The notes beneath the pieces are model-generated. The model was not told where the DNA came from and did not search any database. It saw nothing but the letters and a program-made list of their open reading frames with translations. The position numbers and the translations under genes were made by a program. 64,000 nucleotides of DNA from Thermothielavioides terrestris NRRL 8126 (Eukaryota; Ascomycota; Sordariomycetes; Sordariales; Chaetomiaceae). Every line of letters begins with the position of its first letter. The first letter of the stretch is position 1. Below, in pieces: positions 33,429 to 44,850 of the stretch. The DNA lies in assembly GCF_000226115.1 (NCBI RefSeq), contig NC_016458.1, positions 248,001 through 312,000 on the forward strand. Reading direction: 5' to 3'.

Positions 33429-34475
33429 GCAGCAGCCCGCGCCGGCGTCAGGTCAGCAGCAGCCGACACCCCAGTTGACCGGTTCATTATGGCAGCCCGG
33501 GAGTCTCAGTAGCTGTATGTTGTTTTCCCTTCGACTTCCGCCAGCGTGCGCTCTACCGCCGACACACGTTGCAAAGCCCGACGATGCGACTTGCTAACTT
33601 CCTCTTTGTCCGGCGCGAACCAGATCAGCGACCGATCCCCGAGCAGATCAAGCTCATCATGGAGAAGTGGGACCCCACAAACCCGAACTGTGCCTTCAAG
33701 ACGTACCTCTACAACAAGGTCGACGAGCACACCGTCCCGCTGTACGGGCCGGGGCCCAACGAGGACCCCAAGGAGTGGGAGGAGGCGTTGCGGCAGAAGC
33801 CGGCGCCCAACTTCATCCCCGTGCTCTGCGCCGGCTTCCCCTCCATCATCGCGCGCCTGACCCTGCAGCGGCGGGTCATGGTCGAGTTCAACAACAAGCT
33901 GCACGCCATCAACGCAAGCCTCGACGCCATCCTGTCGCGGCACGATCTCGAACACACCGTGCGCGCCTTCAACGCGCGGAGGCGGCACGCCGAGCTGAGC
34001 AAGCGCTGTCTCGTGCTCGCGTCGCGCGTGCAGGTGCTGCGGAACCGGGGCTACGCCATGAGCGGCGACGAGGACGAGCTGAGGCAGAAGCTGCAGAAGA
34101 TCGACAAGAGCATGCAGGACCCGGCGCTGAGCGCGCGCATGGAGGAGCTCTGGAGCCGGTTGATCATCCTGCGCGGCTATGCGGAAAGCCTGAAGGACGA
34201 GATTAACAGGCCCGGTTTCGCCGAGGGCAACGGCCTGGACGAGGAGATCGAGGCGAAGGCGAAGAAGGTGTGTGTTTTTGTTGTTTTTTGTTAGGCGCGC
34301 GCGTGTGCGGGCCACCGCTCGAGGCTAACGTGACTGGGCACAGATCCTCGAAGACTACGAGAAACAGCTCCAGCATCTTAAGAAGCAGGTTGAGGAGGCT
34401 AAGGCGGACTTCGAAGCGTGGGAAAAGCAGCACAATCCGGCGCCGGCGCCGAAACCGGCAGCGCCAGCCCAATAG
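33222..34475 (+). CDS. nucleoporin Nup54 (Nup57-like), central channel
   Basis: Four exons (33222-33302, about 33382-33514, 33624-34267, 34344-34475), about 329 residues. The N-terminus has a short FG region (SLFGGGGTSIFGQSTN), then 18-19 glutamines and TPQLTGSLWQPG. The Nup54 alpha-helical region begins YQRPIPEQIKLIMEKWDP and continues as coiled coil to ILEDYEKQLQHLKKQVEEAK. Nup54/Nup57 joins Nup62 and Nup58 homologues in the central channel of the nuclear pore. FG content is low compared with yeast Nup57. The exon 2 acceptor is ambiguous between AAG at 33375 and CAG at 33381; both keep the frame and differ by two residues. The junction of exons 2 and 3 is firm, since it restores the conserved segment. 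Confidence 0.88.
33379..33435 (+). repeat. CAG/CAA (polyglutamine) repeat
   Basis: Nineteen consecutive glutamine codons, a mixture of CAG and CAA, near the start of Nup54 exon 2. Confidence 0.95.
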
Positions 34476-35166
34476 CCCCTGGCAGGCAGGTGATACCCCG
34501 AGCGAGTTGGCGAGCCATGTTATTTTGACAAGAGGTTTACCGGGCATTGTGAGCCGAGCAAGTCATTGCGTCGGCCGGCCCGAGTTCCGGACAGCCCGTT
34601 GGACATTCCGCGTTTCATATCAGATGGGAGACGGATGAAAAATCATGTACTGCCACATAGGGTATTCATTAGTGGCCTCACTGCACCAGGCCCTGAAGAT
34701 ATACCCGCCCTTTTTTGCTTCCGCGAACATCCGCCCGTCTAATGAATGCGATCCCAGGGTAGATTGAGAGATGCCCATCCAGTCTGCCGTCCCTGTCGTC
34801 CCATAATGTACACAAATGCCCCCAAGACAACGTATCGTACACTGAGTTGGGCGGAGACGGAGAGGGGTATCCTGCGTGCCGGCCCGCCGGTTCCCCCGTC
34901 CCACACCGCCGAGTTCCCATCAGGTAAACCAGCTTTATGGATTCCGTCGGCGAAGACGCATATCACTCGCGTCTACCGTCCATGCTCTCCCGATTCCCCG
35001 CCGCCACTACCCGGCAGGGTGGTCGTCGTGGCTCTGTACCCCTGGCTTAACGTGCTCGCCATTCAAAGCATAAGATAGGACCGGGGAGGAAAGAAAACGA
35101 GCTCTGTGCTGTGTATCCGGCGGGCTTGTGCAGAGGCCGGTTGAATGGATCGGTAATGCGCGCGGC
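34476..35166. other. intergenic region between convergent genes
   Basis: 691 bases between the 3' ends of Nup54 and Tom5. No gene and no clear repeat seen. Confidence 0.6.
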
Positions 35167-35471
35167 TTAGAACATCTTGGAGATGGCGTCGATGAGTAAG
35201 GGGGCTGTGATTTCGGGGCGGTGTGTGTTAGCTTTCGTGAGAGGAAACTCGGGGGCGTTGGAAACGGAGAAACCTAGACATACAGAGGTAGAGCGCCGCG
35301 GCGGTCGCCAGGGCCCGCTGGATGGTGAAGGTCGCCTCGGCCTCGGCCGCGCGGAGCTCCTCCTTCGAGAGCGGCGGTGGTTGGACTGGATTTGGCGGTT
35401 GTTAAGAACTAGGACTTTGGCACTTGGAAAGAGGCAAGGGGTCGTTGGAGGGGCTTACAGCCTCCGAACAT
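35167..35471 (-). CDS. tom5: mitochondrial import receptor small subunit Tom5
   Basis: Three small exons (35471-35459, 35385-35284, 35204-35167) encode exactly 50 residues. The 13-base first exon gives MFGG and one base of Phe. Exon 2 gives QPPPLSKEELRAAEAEATF and the start of a membrane helix. Exon 3 completes LYLSPLLIDAISKMF. Length, the MFGGF start and the YLSP-x-x-ID ending fit fungal Tom5, a tail-anchored part of the TOM complex in the outer mitochondrial membrane that helps pass precursors to the pore. Splice sites (GTAAGC, GTATGT donors; CCAG, CACAG acceptors) all agree with the phase. The exons are too small for simple open-frame detection. It diverges from the glycine decarboxylase gene across about 1 kb. 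Confidence 0.87.
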
Positions 35472-36495
35472 TATGCTCGATTCGCCTGGATTTTAGAAAG
35501 TTGATGCGTAGGTAAGGCCAAAGTAGCTGTTTGGGTCCGCGTTTCCAGGTTCGGATGCGGCACTGGAGCTGGTGGCGTGGTGGATAGCTGGAGGTTGTCG
35601 AATGCACTGGGCAACAACCTGGAAGCTCTTCTGGGGAAATTTTTCAGTGACGGCATTCCCCGCCTGGCTGGGCTGGGCCGAAGGATGCCTGGGGGTCCGC
35701 GGCTGCGGAGCCGGGGCCGTGCAGACCGCTGCATGCGGGCTTGGCGGGAGAGCCGTTAGTGAAGTTATCGGTAGTGCCGTTATCGGGGAAGCCGTTATCG
35801 GGAAAGCCGTTGTCGGGCCCTGCACTGCTGGGTAATCCGTCCACTAAAAAACTGTCCGGCCCGACAATACCCGATATCGATTCTTATCGTCGGCGTTCCC
35901 AAGCGAGACGAGGGAGACCTGCTGACATGCGGATCCCGAGTAGAAACCGCCGGTAGGTCAGGGGAGTCTTCTGTGTGCCTCACCGCGTTTCTTCCTCCTC
36001 TCCCCGGTTTAGCTCGTGCAAGAATCCGCTGTCCCCGGGGGTCCGCCGGTCGTATCTGCTCTCGGCGACGACCAATTCGGATTTCTGACGTCGGCAATCG
36101 GGGCCGACTGTTATTTCTTCTCCCTTTTTCCTTCGTTTTTTTTTACACCTTACCCGACATCGGAAGTGGTGTGGCGCGTTGCGTTCACGAGTCTTGCGGG
36201 ACAGACGGGAGAGCCATTGGGTCAGTCGGTGGAAGGGTTTTGGTGTCGTCCCACGTTGGTGTTGTCCCACCCGTTGTTGGTCGTCGGCCATCGCCCGTCC
36301 ACGCTCTCCTCCCGCGATAACCTGCCGCCCTGCCGCCCTCTAGCTGCACCCAATCTTGGCTCGGGCACTGCCGGTCCGTGAGCTTGGCCTTGGCTAGACA
36401 TCAATTCGTCTCTTAGCGGACTTCGGGCTTGCACCTCGGTTGGTCCCAAACTCGGCCTCCTCGGCCCGGCCGCAGCGGTGACAGCAGCAACAACG
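35472..36495. promoter_or_regulatory. divergent promoter region, Tom5 / glycine decarboxylase
   Basis: About 1 kb between the divergent starts. It contains a 15-base tandem repeat at 35761-35820 and pyrimidine-rich tracts near 36108-36140. No TATA box recognised. Confidence 0.5.
35761..35820. repeat. 15-base tandem repeat, four copies
   Basis: Four head-to-tail 15-base units. The middle two are nearly identical (GCCGTTATCGGGGAA, GCCGTTATCGGGAAA); the outer two are more diverged. They lie between the Tom5 and glycine decarboxylase genes. Confidence 0.85.
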
Positions 36496-38958
36496 ATGGT
36501 TGCAATGGCTGGCCCGCGCCGCATTGGCCGTCTCGGCCGGACCCTGGGCGCTTCGGTGCTGGCATCTCGCGCCGGTGCACCGCTTCGGCGGCCTTGGCTG
36601 TGCACCCCATTCTCCCACACTCCGTCCGCCGCATGGAGCTCGCTAGACGAGGGCGCTGCCAACCCGCCGCGCTTTGTCAGGCTCCCAGAGCTCTTCCCGA
36701 CCCACGAGAACTTCACCAACCGGCACATCGGGCCCGACGATGAGAGTACCGAGCAGATGCTCAAGGCCTTGGACCCACCCGCCGAGTCCCTGGAGAGCTT
36801 CGTCAGGCAGGTCATCCCGCCCGACATCCTGTCGCACCGCGAGCTCTTCCCGGTCCCTCGCCGGGAGTTCGCCTCGGCGGCCTTCGGCGCCACCCACGAG
36901 GGCCACCAGGAATGGGAGGTGCTGAGAGTGGCACGGACCGCGGCGGAGAGAAACAAGTACCGGGTGAAGAACTTCATCGGCGCCGGCTACTACGGCACCA
37001 TCACGCCCGAGGTCATCAAGCGCAACGTGCTCGAGAACCCGGCCTGGTACACCAGCTACACCCCCTACCAGCCCGAGATCAGCCAGGGCCGCCTCGAGTC
37101 CCTGCTGAACTTCCAGACCATGGTCTCGGATCTGACGGGCCTGCCCATCGCGAACGCCAGCCTCCTGGACGAAGGCACCGCCGCCGCCGAGGCCATGACC
37201 ATGTCGCTGAACGCTCTTCCCGCCTCCAAGGCCAAGCGCCCCGGCCGGACCTATGTCGTCGACGAGACCGTGCTCCCGCAGACGGTCAATGTCCTGCGCA
37301 GCCGCGCCGAAGGCTTCGGTGTCGACGTCAAGGTGATGGACCTTTCCGGCCCTGACTTCTCCGAGCTGGAGAACCTGGGCGATGACCTGGTCGGCGTGCT
37401 GGTCCAGTACCCCGACAGGTACGGCCAAATCTACCACTGGGAGGCGCTCGCCAACACCGTCCACAACCAAGGCGCCATGCTCAGCGCCGCCACCGACCTG
37501 CTGGCTCTCACCCTGCTCACCCCGCCCGGCGAGTGGGGTGCCGACATCGCCTTCGGCAGCGCCCAGAGATTTGGCGTCCCCCTGGGATTTGGCGGTCCGC
37601 ACGCTGCCTTCTTCGCCGTCCAGGAGAAGCATAAGAGGAAAATGCCCGGCCGCCTCATCGGCGTCTCGAAGGACCGACTCGGCGGGAGGGCCCTCAGGCT
37701 CTCCCTGCAGACCAGAGAGCAGCACATCAGGAGAGAGAAGGCCACGAGCAACGTCTGCACCGCCCAGGCGCTCCTGGCCAACATCAGCGCCTTCTACGCC
37801 GTGTACCACGGGCCTGTCGGGCTGAGGAAGATTGCCGAGAGGTGCAACTTGGGAGCGAGGGTCGTTCAGGCCGCTGCCCGGCGCTTCGGCTTCCACGTGG
37901 ATCACAAACCCGTCGCATTCGATACCGTCGTCATCGGCTGCCCCGATAAGGCTCAACTCATCTACGGCCTTGCCAGGTTGGAGCACATCAACATCAGACT
38001 TGAGGGCCCTGACCGGGTCGTGATCAGTATCGACGAGACTGCCGAGGAAAGCGATCTGCTCTGCTTGATCAAGGCCCTCGACCAGGCCTCGCGTGAGGAT
38101 CGCGCTCACGACCTCAATTCCGGCTCCGGATCGGCGGCTACGGCAAACCCCGCGGCTGCGCCTGCCGATTACATCTCGCTCCTCGCTGAGTTGCTCGCCC
38201 AGTGCCGGTCGGAGGACCCCCTGGCAGATGATCGGGAGCCGCTTCGGAGACAGTCGGCCTACCTGACTCATCCCATCTTCAACACGCACCATTCCGAGAC
38301 CGAGCTGCTCCGGTACATCCACCATCTCCAGTCCAAGGACCTGTCGCTCGTGCACTCCATGATCCCGCTCGGATCCTGCACCATGAAGCTCAACGGCAGC
38401 ACCCAGATGGCGCTCATCACGCTTCCCGGCTTCGCAGACGTGCACCCGGCGGCCCCGCCGTCGGACACGAAGGGATACTCCCTGATCATCGCTGCGCTTG
38501 AGGACCAGCTCAAACAGATCACCGCCATGGACGGCGTCTCCTTGCAACCAAACTCGGGCGCCCAGGGCGAGTTTGCCGGCCTGCGCACGATCCGCAAGTA
38601 CCACAGGAGCAGGGGCCAGCCCCAGCGCGACATCTGCCTGATCCCCGTCTCGGCCCACGGCACCAATCCTGCGTCTGCCGCCATGGCCGGCATGCGCGTC
38701 GTGCCTGTCAAGTGCGACACCAAGACGGGCAATCTGGACCTGGCCGACCTCAAGGCCAAGTGCGCGCAGCACGCGAACGAGATTGCCGCCATGATGATCA
38801 CGTACCCTAGCACATACGGCGTGTTCGAGCCCGAGATCAAGCAGGTGTGCCAGATTGTGCACGCGCACGGCGGCCAGGTGTACATGGACGGCGCCAACAT
38901 GAACGCGCAGATCGGCCTCTGCTCGCCGGGCGAGATCGGTGCCGACGTGTGCCACCTG

Positions 38959-38996
<38 letters not shown>

Positions 38997-39921
38997 TGGC
39001 CCCGGCGTAGGCCCCATCTGCGTCAAGAAGCACCTCATTGAGCACCTGCCGACCCCGGCGGTGGCGTCGGACAGCCCTAGGAACTACCCGGTCAGCAGCG
39101 CGCCGTACGGCAGCGCCGGCATTCTGCCCATCAGCTGGGCGTACAATGCTCTGATGGGTACGGCTGATCTATTCCTCCCCCCAACTTTTCGCGATGGCAA
39201 AAGGCTAACTCTTCTGATGATTCCCAGGAGCCGAGGGCCTCAAGAAAGCCACCCAGATCACGCTTCTCAACGCCAACTACCTGCTCAGCAAGCTGAAGCC
39301 GCACTACCCGATCCTGTATACCAACGAGCACGGCCGGTGCGCGCACGAGTTCATCCTCGACGTGCGGCCGTTCCGCGACTCGGCGGGCATCGAGGCCATC
39401 GACATCGCCAAGCGGCTGCAGGACTACGGCTTCCACGCGCCCACGATGAGCTGGCCCGTGGCCAACACGCTCATGATCGAGCCGACCGAGTCCGAGTCCA
39501 AGGAGGAGCTCGACCGCTTCGTCGAGGCCCTCGTGAGCATCCGCGGGGAGATCCGCGACATCGAGGAGGGCAGGGCCCCGCGCCAGGGCAACGTGCTCAA
39601 GATGGCGCCGCACCCCATGGCCGACATCATCGCCGGCGACGGCGACGGCGGCGCCAAGTGGGACCGGCCGTACACGCGCGAGCAGGCCGCGTACCCGCTG
39701 CCGTGGCTGAAGGAGAAGAAGTTCTGGCCCAGCGTGGCGCGCGTCGACGATAGTGAGTTCCCTCTCCTCTCTCCGGTCCTAAAGGGGCCGAATCGATAAC
39801 TGCGTTGACAATCTTCGCTGACATATATTTCACAGCGTATGGCGATCTCAATCTGTTCTGCACGTGCCCGCCCGTCGAGGACACCACCGGCGGCCACATG
39901 TCTTCCGTTCAGGAGGTTTGA
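36496..39921 (+). CDS. glycine decarboxylase, P protein, mitochondrial
   Basis: Three exons (36496-39157, 39228-39752, 39836-39921), 1090 residues, close to the family's usual length of about 1,000 plus a presequence. ATG at 36496 follows an in-frame GTG that is not used; a second ATG lies at 36505. The Arg-rich start ([20 protein letters not shown]) looks like a mitochondrial presequence. Conserved blocks include [57 protein letters not shown] and [16 protein letters not shown], in which Lys825 should bind pyridoxal phosphate. The enzyme decarboxylates glycine and loads the aminomethyl group onto H protein, as part of the glycine cleavage system. Exon 3 restores the ending [15 protein letters not shown]. 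Confidence 0.95.
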
Positions 39922-40673
39922 GCGCGAGCGGAGAAAAAAACCCGCCGATCCCGACCATGCTCTTCAAGTGGGAGAGATGGGGTAGTCTGCGGCGAGTAAG
40001 ATCTGGCCGGGGGACGGCAAGCTAAAAGGGGGAAAGATTGCGCTTTCTTTCAACGAGGGTTTCAACAGCCCATGTACGAAATACCCAGCATTGAGCGTTG
40101 TATCGAGCGCAAAGGCAGGAAGAGGAAGGTGTAAGCGATGGGGTGGGAGGGGCTTCAACCCAGGGGTTCAATCAGTCAGCGAGCGCGAGCGTGTATTCAG
40201 CGGGCACGGATGACTCGCTTTTATTTCAACAAATAATTCAGGGCGTTTAGATGTAAAGGCATCCATCCATCTGGGGCCGGATATGCGGAGCGGGAGTTCA
40301 ACAGCGGGGAAAAAATGGGTTTCATAGAAAGCATAGAGCTCAACGCGCTAGTTAAGTAGGTGGTTAGCAATGTCGGTTAGGAATACTGAAATGTGTTCTG
40401 TGCTCTTAGGTCGTGGCGTCGAGGTGGTCTTTGCAGGAAAGAAATGGGCTGGCTGATGTGAGATTGAGACTGGCAAGTTGAAGAATGACGGCCATCTTGA
40501 AGCAGTCCCAACACTCAGAGGGTGGTAAGCCGGAGCGAGGACAGGAGCAAATAACACTTCTACCTAAATCCCCCAGAACGCCAGGCCGTGCACTTTATAT
40601 ACAACTTCTTCTCCGGTAACTACATCCCTTATTTGCCCCTGCATGGTTTTCTTTTTCTATTTTTTTACCCACC
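39922..40673. other. intergenic region between convergent genes
   Basis: Shared 3' flank of glycine decarboxylase (+) and Sqt1 (-). No gene or long repeat seen. Confidence 0.6.
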
Positions 40674-42191
40674 TCACGCTTCAAACACCAACACCAACCC
40701 GTCATCGCCGGCCGTGACTATCCTCTCGCCCGTCTCGCCCTGCACGAAACCCAGCACGCCGCCGCCCGCCCCGCCGCCGCGATGGCCCCTCCACTCCTTC
40801 ACCAACCCGGCCGTAGCCGCAGCCGCCGCAGCCGCCTGCCCGCCGCCGGCGGTGGCGCCGCGCAGGTCCCAGCGCCGCACGACGCCGTCGAGCCCGCACG
40901 AGGTGAGCAGCCAGCCGGCGGTGCCGGGGGCGGTGGCGGCGCGGACGAAGTCGACTTTCACGACGGACTCGCCGTCGTGGGCGCCGCGGATGTGCCGGCG
41001 CACGGCAAAGGAGCGGGCCGCGTCGAACACGGCGATGCTGCCGTCTACCGAGCCCGCGGCGAGCAAGGGGGTGGCTGGGGAGGGGGAGAAGGCGAGGGAC
41101 TCGACGCTGTCGGACTGGACGGCCAGCGAAGCAAGGATGGTGCCGCCGGCTTGGGTTTGGGCGCTGCTGCTGGTGGCGGGTGGGGAGAGGCGGGGCAGGC
41201 TGATGATGCGGATCGCGCCGGCGGCGCCGCCGGCGGCGAGGATGCCGCCCGAGGGGGAGATGGCGAGCGAGTAGAGGCCGCCTTCGACGGCGAAGCGCTG
41301 GTCGGCGCCGGTCAGCGACACGACGGTCTGGCCGTTGTCGAGGACCAGGGACTTGGCGGCGGCCGCGCCCCACACGTCGTAGACGTGCAGCGAGCTGTCC
41401 TCGCTGACGGTGGCGAGCAGCTGGCCGTCGGGGGTCCAGGCACCGGCGGTGCAGGGCGCGGTGTGGAGGAAGTAGGTCTGCACGATTTGGATCGGGTTGG
41501 ACGGGTCGGCGGCGTCGAGCGTCAGGACCCAGACGGAGCCGTCGGATGCGCCGTAGGCGATGGTGTTGGGGTAGTCGGGCGAGGGACAGGGGGCAAGCCA
41601 GATGACTTCCTCGGTTTCCCGGGATTCGGCGAGGAATTTGAACTGCGCAGAGACGGCGCCGGAGGGGGTCGGGGTTGCTGTCACGGCGTGGACGCGCACG
41701 CGGCCGTCCATGCCGCCGCTCACGAGGAACTCGCCGCGCGGGAGGGTGAAGGCTATGGCATTGACGCTGTCGGAGTGGCCGTCGATGGAGAAGAGGGACT
41801 GGAGCGCGATCGTTTGCGGGGATTGCGCGGAACTGGGGTCCGAGTTGTAGCTCGGCGGCAGCACGGGGCGCGAGACGGCAGCAGATGTGTCGATCACGTA
41901 GCCCTTACCCGGCGCGTCCTCGTCCTCGCCCTCGGAGCCGCCGGTGGCGATCAGGCTGGGGTACAGCGGGTGCTGGGCGATGGCGAAGACGGAGTCCTTG
42001 TGGCCGTCAAAGTAGGCGATGCTGTCGTTCTCCAGCAGGATCTCCTCTCTCTCGTCGTCGGAGCCCATAGCCACATCGCCCTCGGCGTCCTCGCCGTCAA
42101 GTATCTCCTGCACGTCATCCTCGGCGAGCAGCTCTGGCTCCAAATCGTCGCCCTCCTCGGCGGGGTTTCTGTGCGGATCGGACGACGACAT
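40674..42191 (-). CDS. WD40 ribosome assembly protein Sqt1 (AAMP-like)
   Basis: Single exon, 505 residues. ATG at 42191 begins MSSSDPHRNPAEEGDDLEP; the open frame extends upstream but with low-complexity, unlikely sequence. An acidic N-terminal segment (about 10-60) ends in EEILLENDSIAYFDGHKDSV, which is characteristic of Sqt1/AAMP. A beta-propeller of about seven WD repeats follows (FDGHKDSVFAIAQHP, IDGHSDSVNAIAF, TAGAWTPDGQLLATVSEDSS and others). In yeast, Sqt1 chaperones ribosomal protein uL16 (Rpl10) for the 60S subunit. A Gly/Ala-rich expansion between the last blades is unusual but lies in a loop. Tail-to-head with the CoA ligase gene upstream. Confidence 0.85.
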   Translation of the reverse strand: MSSSDPHRNPAEEGDDLEPELLAEDDVQEILDGEDAEGDVAMGSDDEREEILLENDSIAYFDGHKDSVFAIAQHPLYPSLIATGGSEGEDEDAPGKGYVIDTSAAVSRPVLPPSYNSDPSSAQSPQTIALQSLFSIDGHSDSVNAIAFTLPRGEFLVSGGMDGRVRVHAVTATPTPSGAVSAQFKFLAESRETEEVIWLAPCPSPDYPNTIAYGASDGSVWVLTLDAADPSNPIQIVQTYFLHTAPCTAGAWTPDGQLLATVSEDSSLHVYDVWGAAAAKSLVLDNGQTVVSLTGADQRFAVEGGLYSLAISPSGGILAAGGAAGAIRIISLPRLSPPATSSSAQTQAGGTILASLAVQSDSVESLAFSPSPATPLLAAGSVDGSIAVFDAARSFAVRRHIRGAHDGESVVKVDFVRAATAPGTAGWLLTSCGLDGVVRRWDLRGATAGGGQAAAAAAATAGLVKEWRGHRGGGAGGGVLGFVQGETGERIVTAGDDGLVLVFEA

Positions 42192-42817
42192 GGTGGGCGA
42201 ACGGCGGCGGACGGCTTGATAGAGAGGCGTCACCGGCTCGGGTAGCCGGGAAGGCTGGGCGGCGGAGGAGAGAGAAGGACGAAGGACAAAAAAAAAGGTC
42301 GTGGGATGTTGCCGCAGAAATATTACACCGTAACTCCATAAACGCTGCTCAGCAGCATCTGAGATGGGCACAATGGCGGGGGCGGGGTGATTTTTAATCC
42401 CTGTCACCCCCCAGCAAGCTTGAAAATTCCCTTGTTGCCGTGCTTGATAAGCAACCCCAACCCTCATCGAGACCGGTTCCAACAGCTTCTGCTCCTGCTC
42501 GCTGTGTAAGCGGTTGCCTGACTGCTTCGTAACTTCCATTTGCGCCGAATGACTCGGGAGAAAGAGCAAAAGCAATGGAGGCCTGGGCACCAGAAATTTA
42601 AATGGGAACGAAATGCTGACTTCCAGATTTCCCGAACCCATCAGAGAGGGAGGCCGTCAAGTGCCTTGCCCAGCCCTTCGTCTGGCCGTTCGAAAGGAAA
42701 GATGTTGCTAAGCTGTTGGCCGCTCTTAAGAGGCTAAAGCAACTTGTATAAACACAGCGTGTCCCTGTATGGTCTCTACCTATATACACAAATCTTTCCC
42801 ACGCCGTCCTCTTGACG
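42192..42817. other. intergenic region upstream of Sqt1
   Basis: Promoter region of the Sqt1 gene and 3' flank of the ligase gene. No separate gene seen. Confidence 0.55.
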
Positions 42818-44850
42818 CTACAGCTTCGCATCCCGCCTCTTCTTCTCGTACAGCTTCACCTCGACGCCCTTGGTCTCTTCGCCGCCGTTCTTCAGCACGC
42901 GCCGCAGGATCTTGCCGCTCGGGCTCTTGGGGATCTGGTCGACAAACACGATACCGCCGACCAGCCACTTGTACTTGGCGGTGCGCTGCTCCACCAGCGC
43001 CTTGAGCTGGCCCGCCAGCCTCTCCAGCTCGGCCGTTGACATGTTCTTCCGGCCCGCCCGGGGCACCACGAACGCGCGCGGCCACTCGGTCGCCTCGCTC
43101 TGGTCGTAAACCCCGATGACGCCCGCGTCGGCCACCGCCTCGCTGCTGCACAGCACCGCCTCCAGCTCGGCGGGCGCCACCTGGTACGCGCGCACCTTGA
43201 TCAGCTCCTTCAGCCGGTCCGTGATGCGCAGCCGCCCGTCGGCGTTCAGCGCCCCCACGTCCCCCGTCCGGAACCACCCGTCCGCCGTCAGCGCCTCCTC
43301 CGTCACCGACATGTCCGGCTGCTTGCTCCCCGACGAGAACACGCCGACCGGCAGGTACGCCAGCAGCAAGCAGGGCGCGCGCACGAGCACCTCCCCCTCC
43401 ACGTCCACCGGGGCCGCCGTCGTCTGCTCGCCGGCCTTCTTCGCGTACCTCCGCCCGTCCGCGATCATCAGCTCGACGCCGTAGTGCGGTCGGCCGGTAT
43501 CCCCAGCCTGCTCGCGCATCTCCTTCTCGCCGATGCCGCGCTGCATCGCCGTGCTGCACGTCTCGCTCAGGCCGTAGCCGAGCCGGACGCGGAAGCCGCA
43601 GCGCCTGTAGACCTCCTCGACGACCTCGTGTCCCAGCGGCGCGCCGCCGGTGACGCCGGCCACGACGCTGGCGAACGCGCCGCCGCGCGCGTACGGCTCG
43701 ACCACGGCCGCCTTGGCCAGCATGACGGCCACGGGCGGCGCCATGTGCAGGTAGGTCACGCGGCGCTGCTGGACCGCGCGCACCATCGTCTCGAGGTGGA
43801 AGCTCGGCATCGTGTACACGGTCGCGCCGGCCGCCACGGCCAGCAGGAACACGTTGCACAGGCCGAAGACGTGGTAGAAGGGCACGTAGCCCAGCCAGAC
43901 CTGGTTTGAGCTCTGCCCTTGGCCGGGCCGCGGCGTGGCGCGGTGGTAGTCGGCGTCGTGCCACAGCGAGGCCACGGAGAAGTTGAGCGCGTGGTGCGAC
44001 AGCAGCACCCCCTTGGAGCGGCCGGACGTGCCCGACGACCAGAGGATGACGGCGGTGCGGGTGGCGGCAGCCGAGGGGGGGAACACGGTTGCCGTGCTGG
44101 GCGGGGCGGACTTGGTGGTCAGCAGCGCCTTCCAGTCGGAGGAGGAGCCCGGGGCCGAGGAGGCGGGCGGTTGCGCCGGTTGCGGGTCCGGGTAGGTGTC
44201 GGCGGCGGCGTCGACGGTGAAGATGGGGATGGCGGAGAAATAGGCAGCGTCCTGCTGCTGGGCCAGCGCGTCCTTCATGGCGGGGAGGCAGGCGGTGGCG
44301 GTGATGATGGCGCGCGGCCGGGCGTTCTGGAGGATCCAGGCGATCTCGGCGCTGGTGAGGGCCGGCGACACGAGCGTGGCGGTCAAGCCGGCGGCGAGCG
44401 CGCCGAATAAGACGGGAGCAAATGACAGGCAGTTTGGCAGCTGGATCAGCACGATCGGGGCGATCTCGGGCCCGGCCGGGCACGTCGGCGTCGGCGGCAG
44501 CTTGACCGTGTCCTTGGGGTCCAGGCCCAGGGCCAGCAGCCCCGCGGCGACGGCGAGCGCATCCTTGGAAATGCGGCCAAACGTGAGCGTGCGGTCTGTT
44601 GTGTTTATTTTATGGCCGTGTTAACTAGTAGCCTGCTTCTGTCTCACCACAGCCAGCAGGGCCACCTACCCGACTTGTTGTCGACGAAAATGGGTCGCTC
44701 CGGCTCTGTCCTTCGCAGTCGGTGCTCGGGCGGCACGAAGTCACTGACGAGCTGGAACGGCTGGCTGAAGGCGAAGGCGAAGGTGTTCTTGTAGGGCAAG
44801 CTGCCCGCGGGCGACCCCGCATAGGCGACTGCCCCCGAGCTGGAGGCCAT
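42818..44850 (-). CDS. 4-coumarate--CoA ligase-like acyl-CoA synthetase, peroxisomal
   Basis: Two exons (44850-44670, 44595-42818), 652 residues. ANL-superfamily motifs: ILWSSGTSGRSKGVLL (about 243-258, phosphate-binding), YGLSETCS, GWFRTGDVGAL with the adenine/ribose-binding Asp, RITDRLKELIKVRAYQVAP (hinge) and PKSPSGKILRR with the C-terminal catalytic lysine. It therefore adenylates an acid and joins it to CoA. The last three residues, AKL, form a peroxisomal PTS1 signal. Family members include 4-coumarate, medium-chain and other aryl/fatty-acid CoA ligases; the substrate cannot be told. It is about 100 residues longer than usual, partly from Pro/Ala-rich loops (PDPQPAQPPASSAPGSSS). Confidence 0.88.

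Noticed and set aside
36643..39045. 800-codon minus-strand open frame opposite glycine decarboxylase
   Set aside because: Antisense shadow of a conserved gene; no recognisable motifs.
40782..42245. 487-codon plus-strand frame opposite Sqt1
   Set aside because: Antisense shadow; low-complexity Gly/Val/Asp composition.
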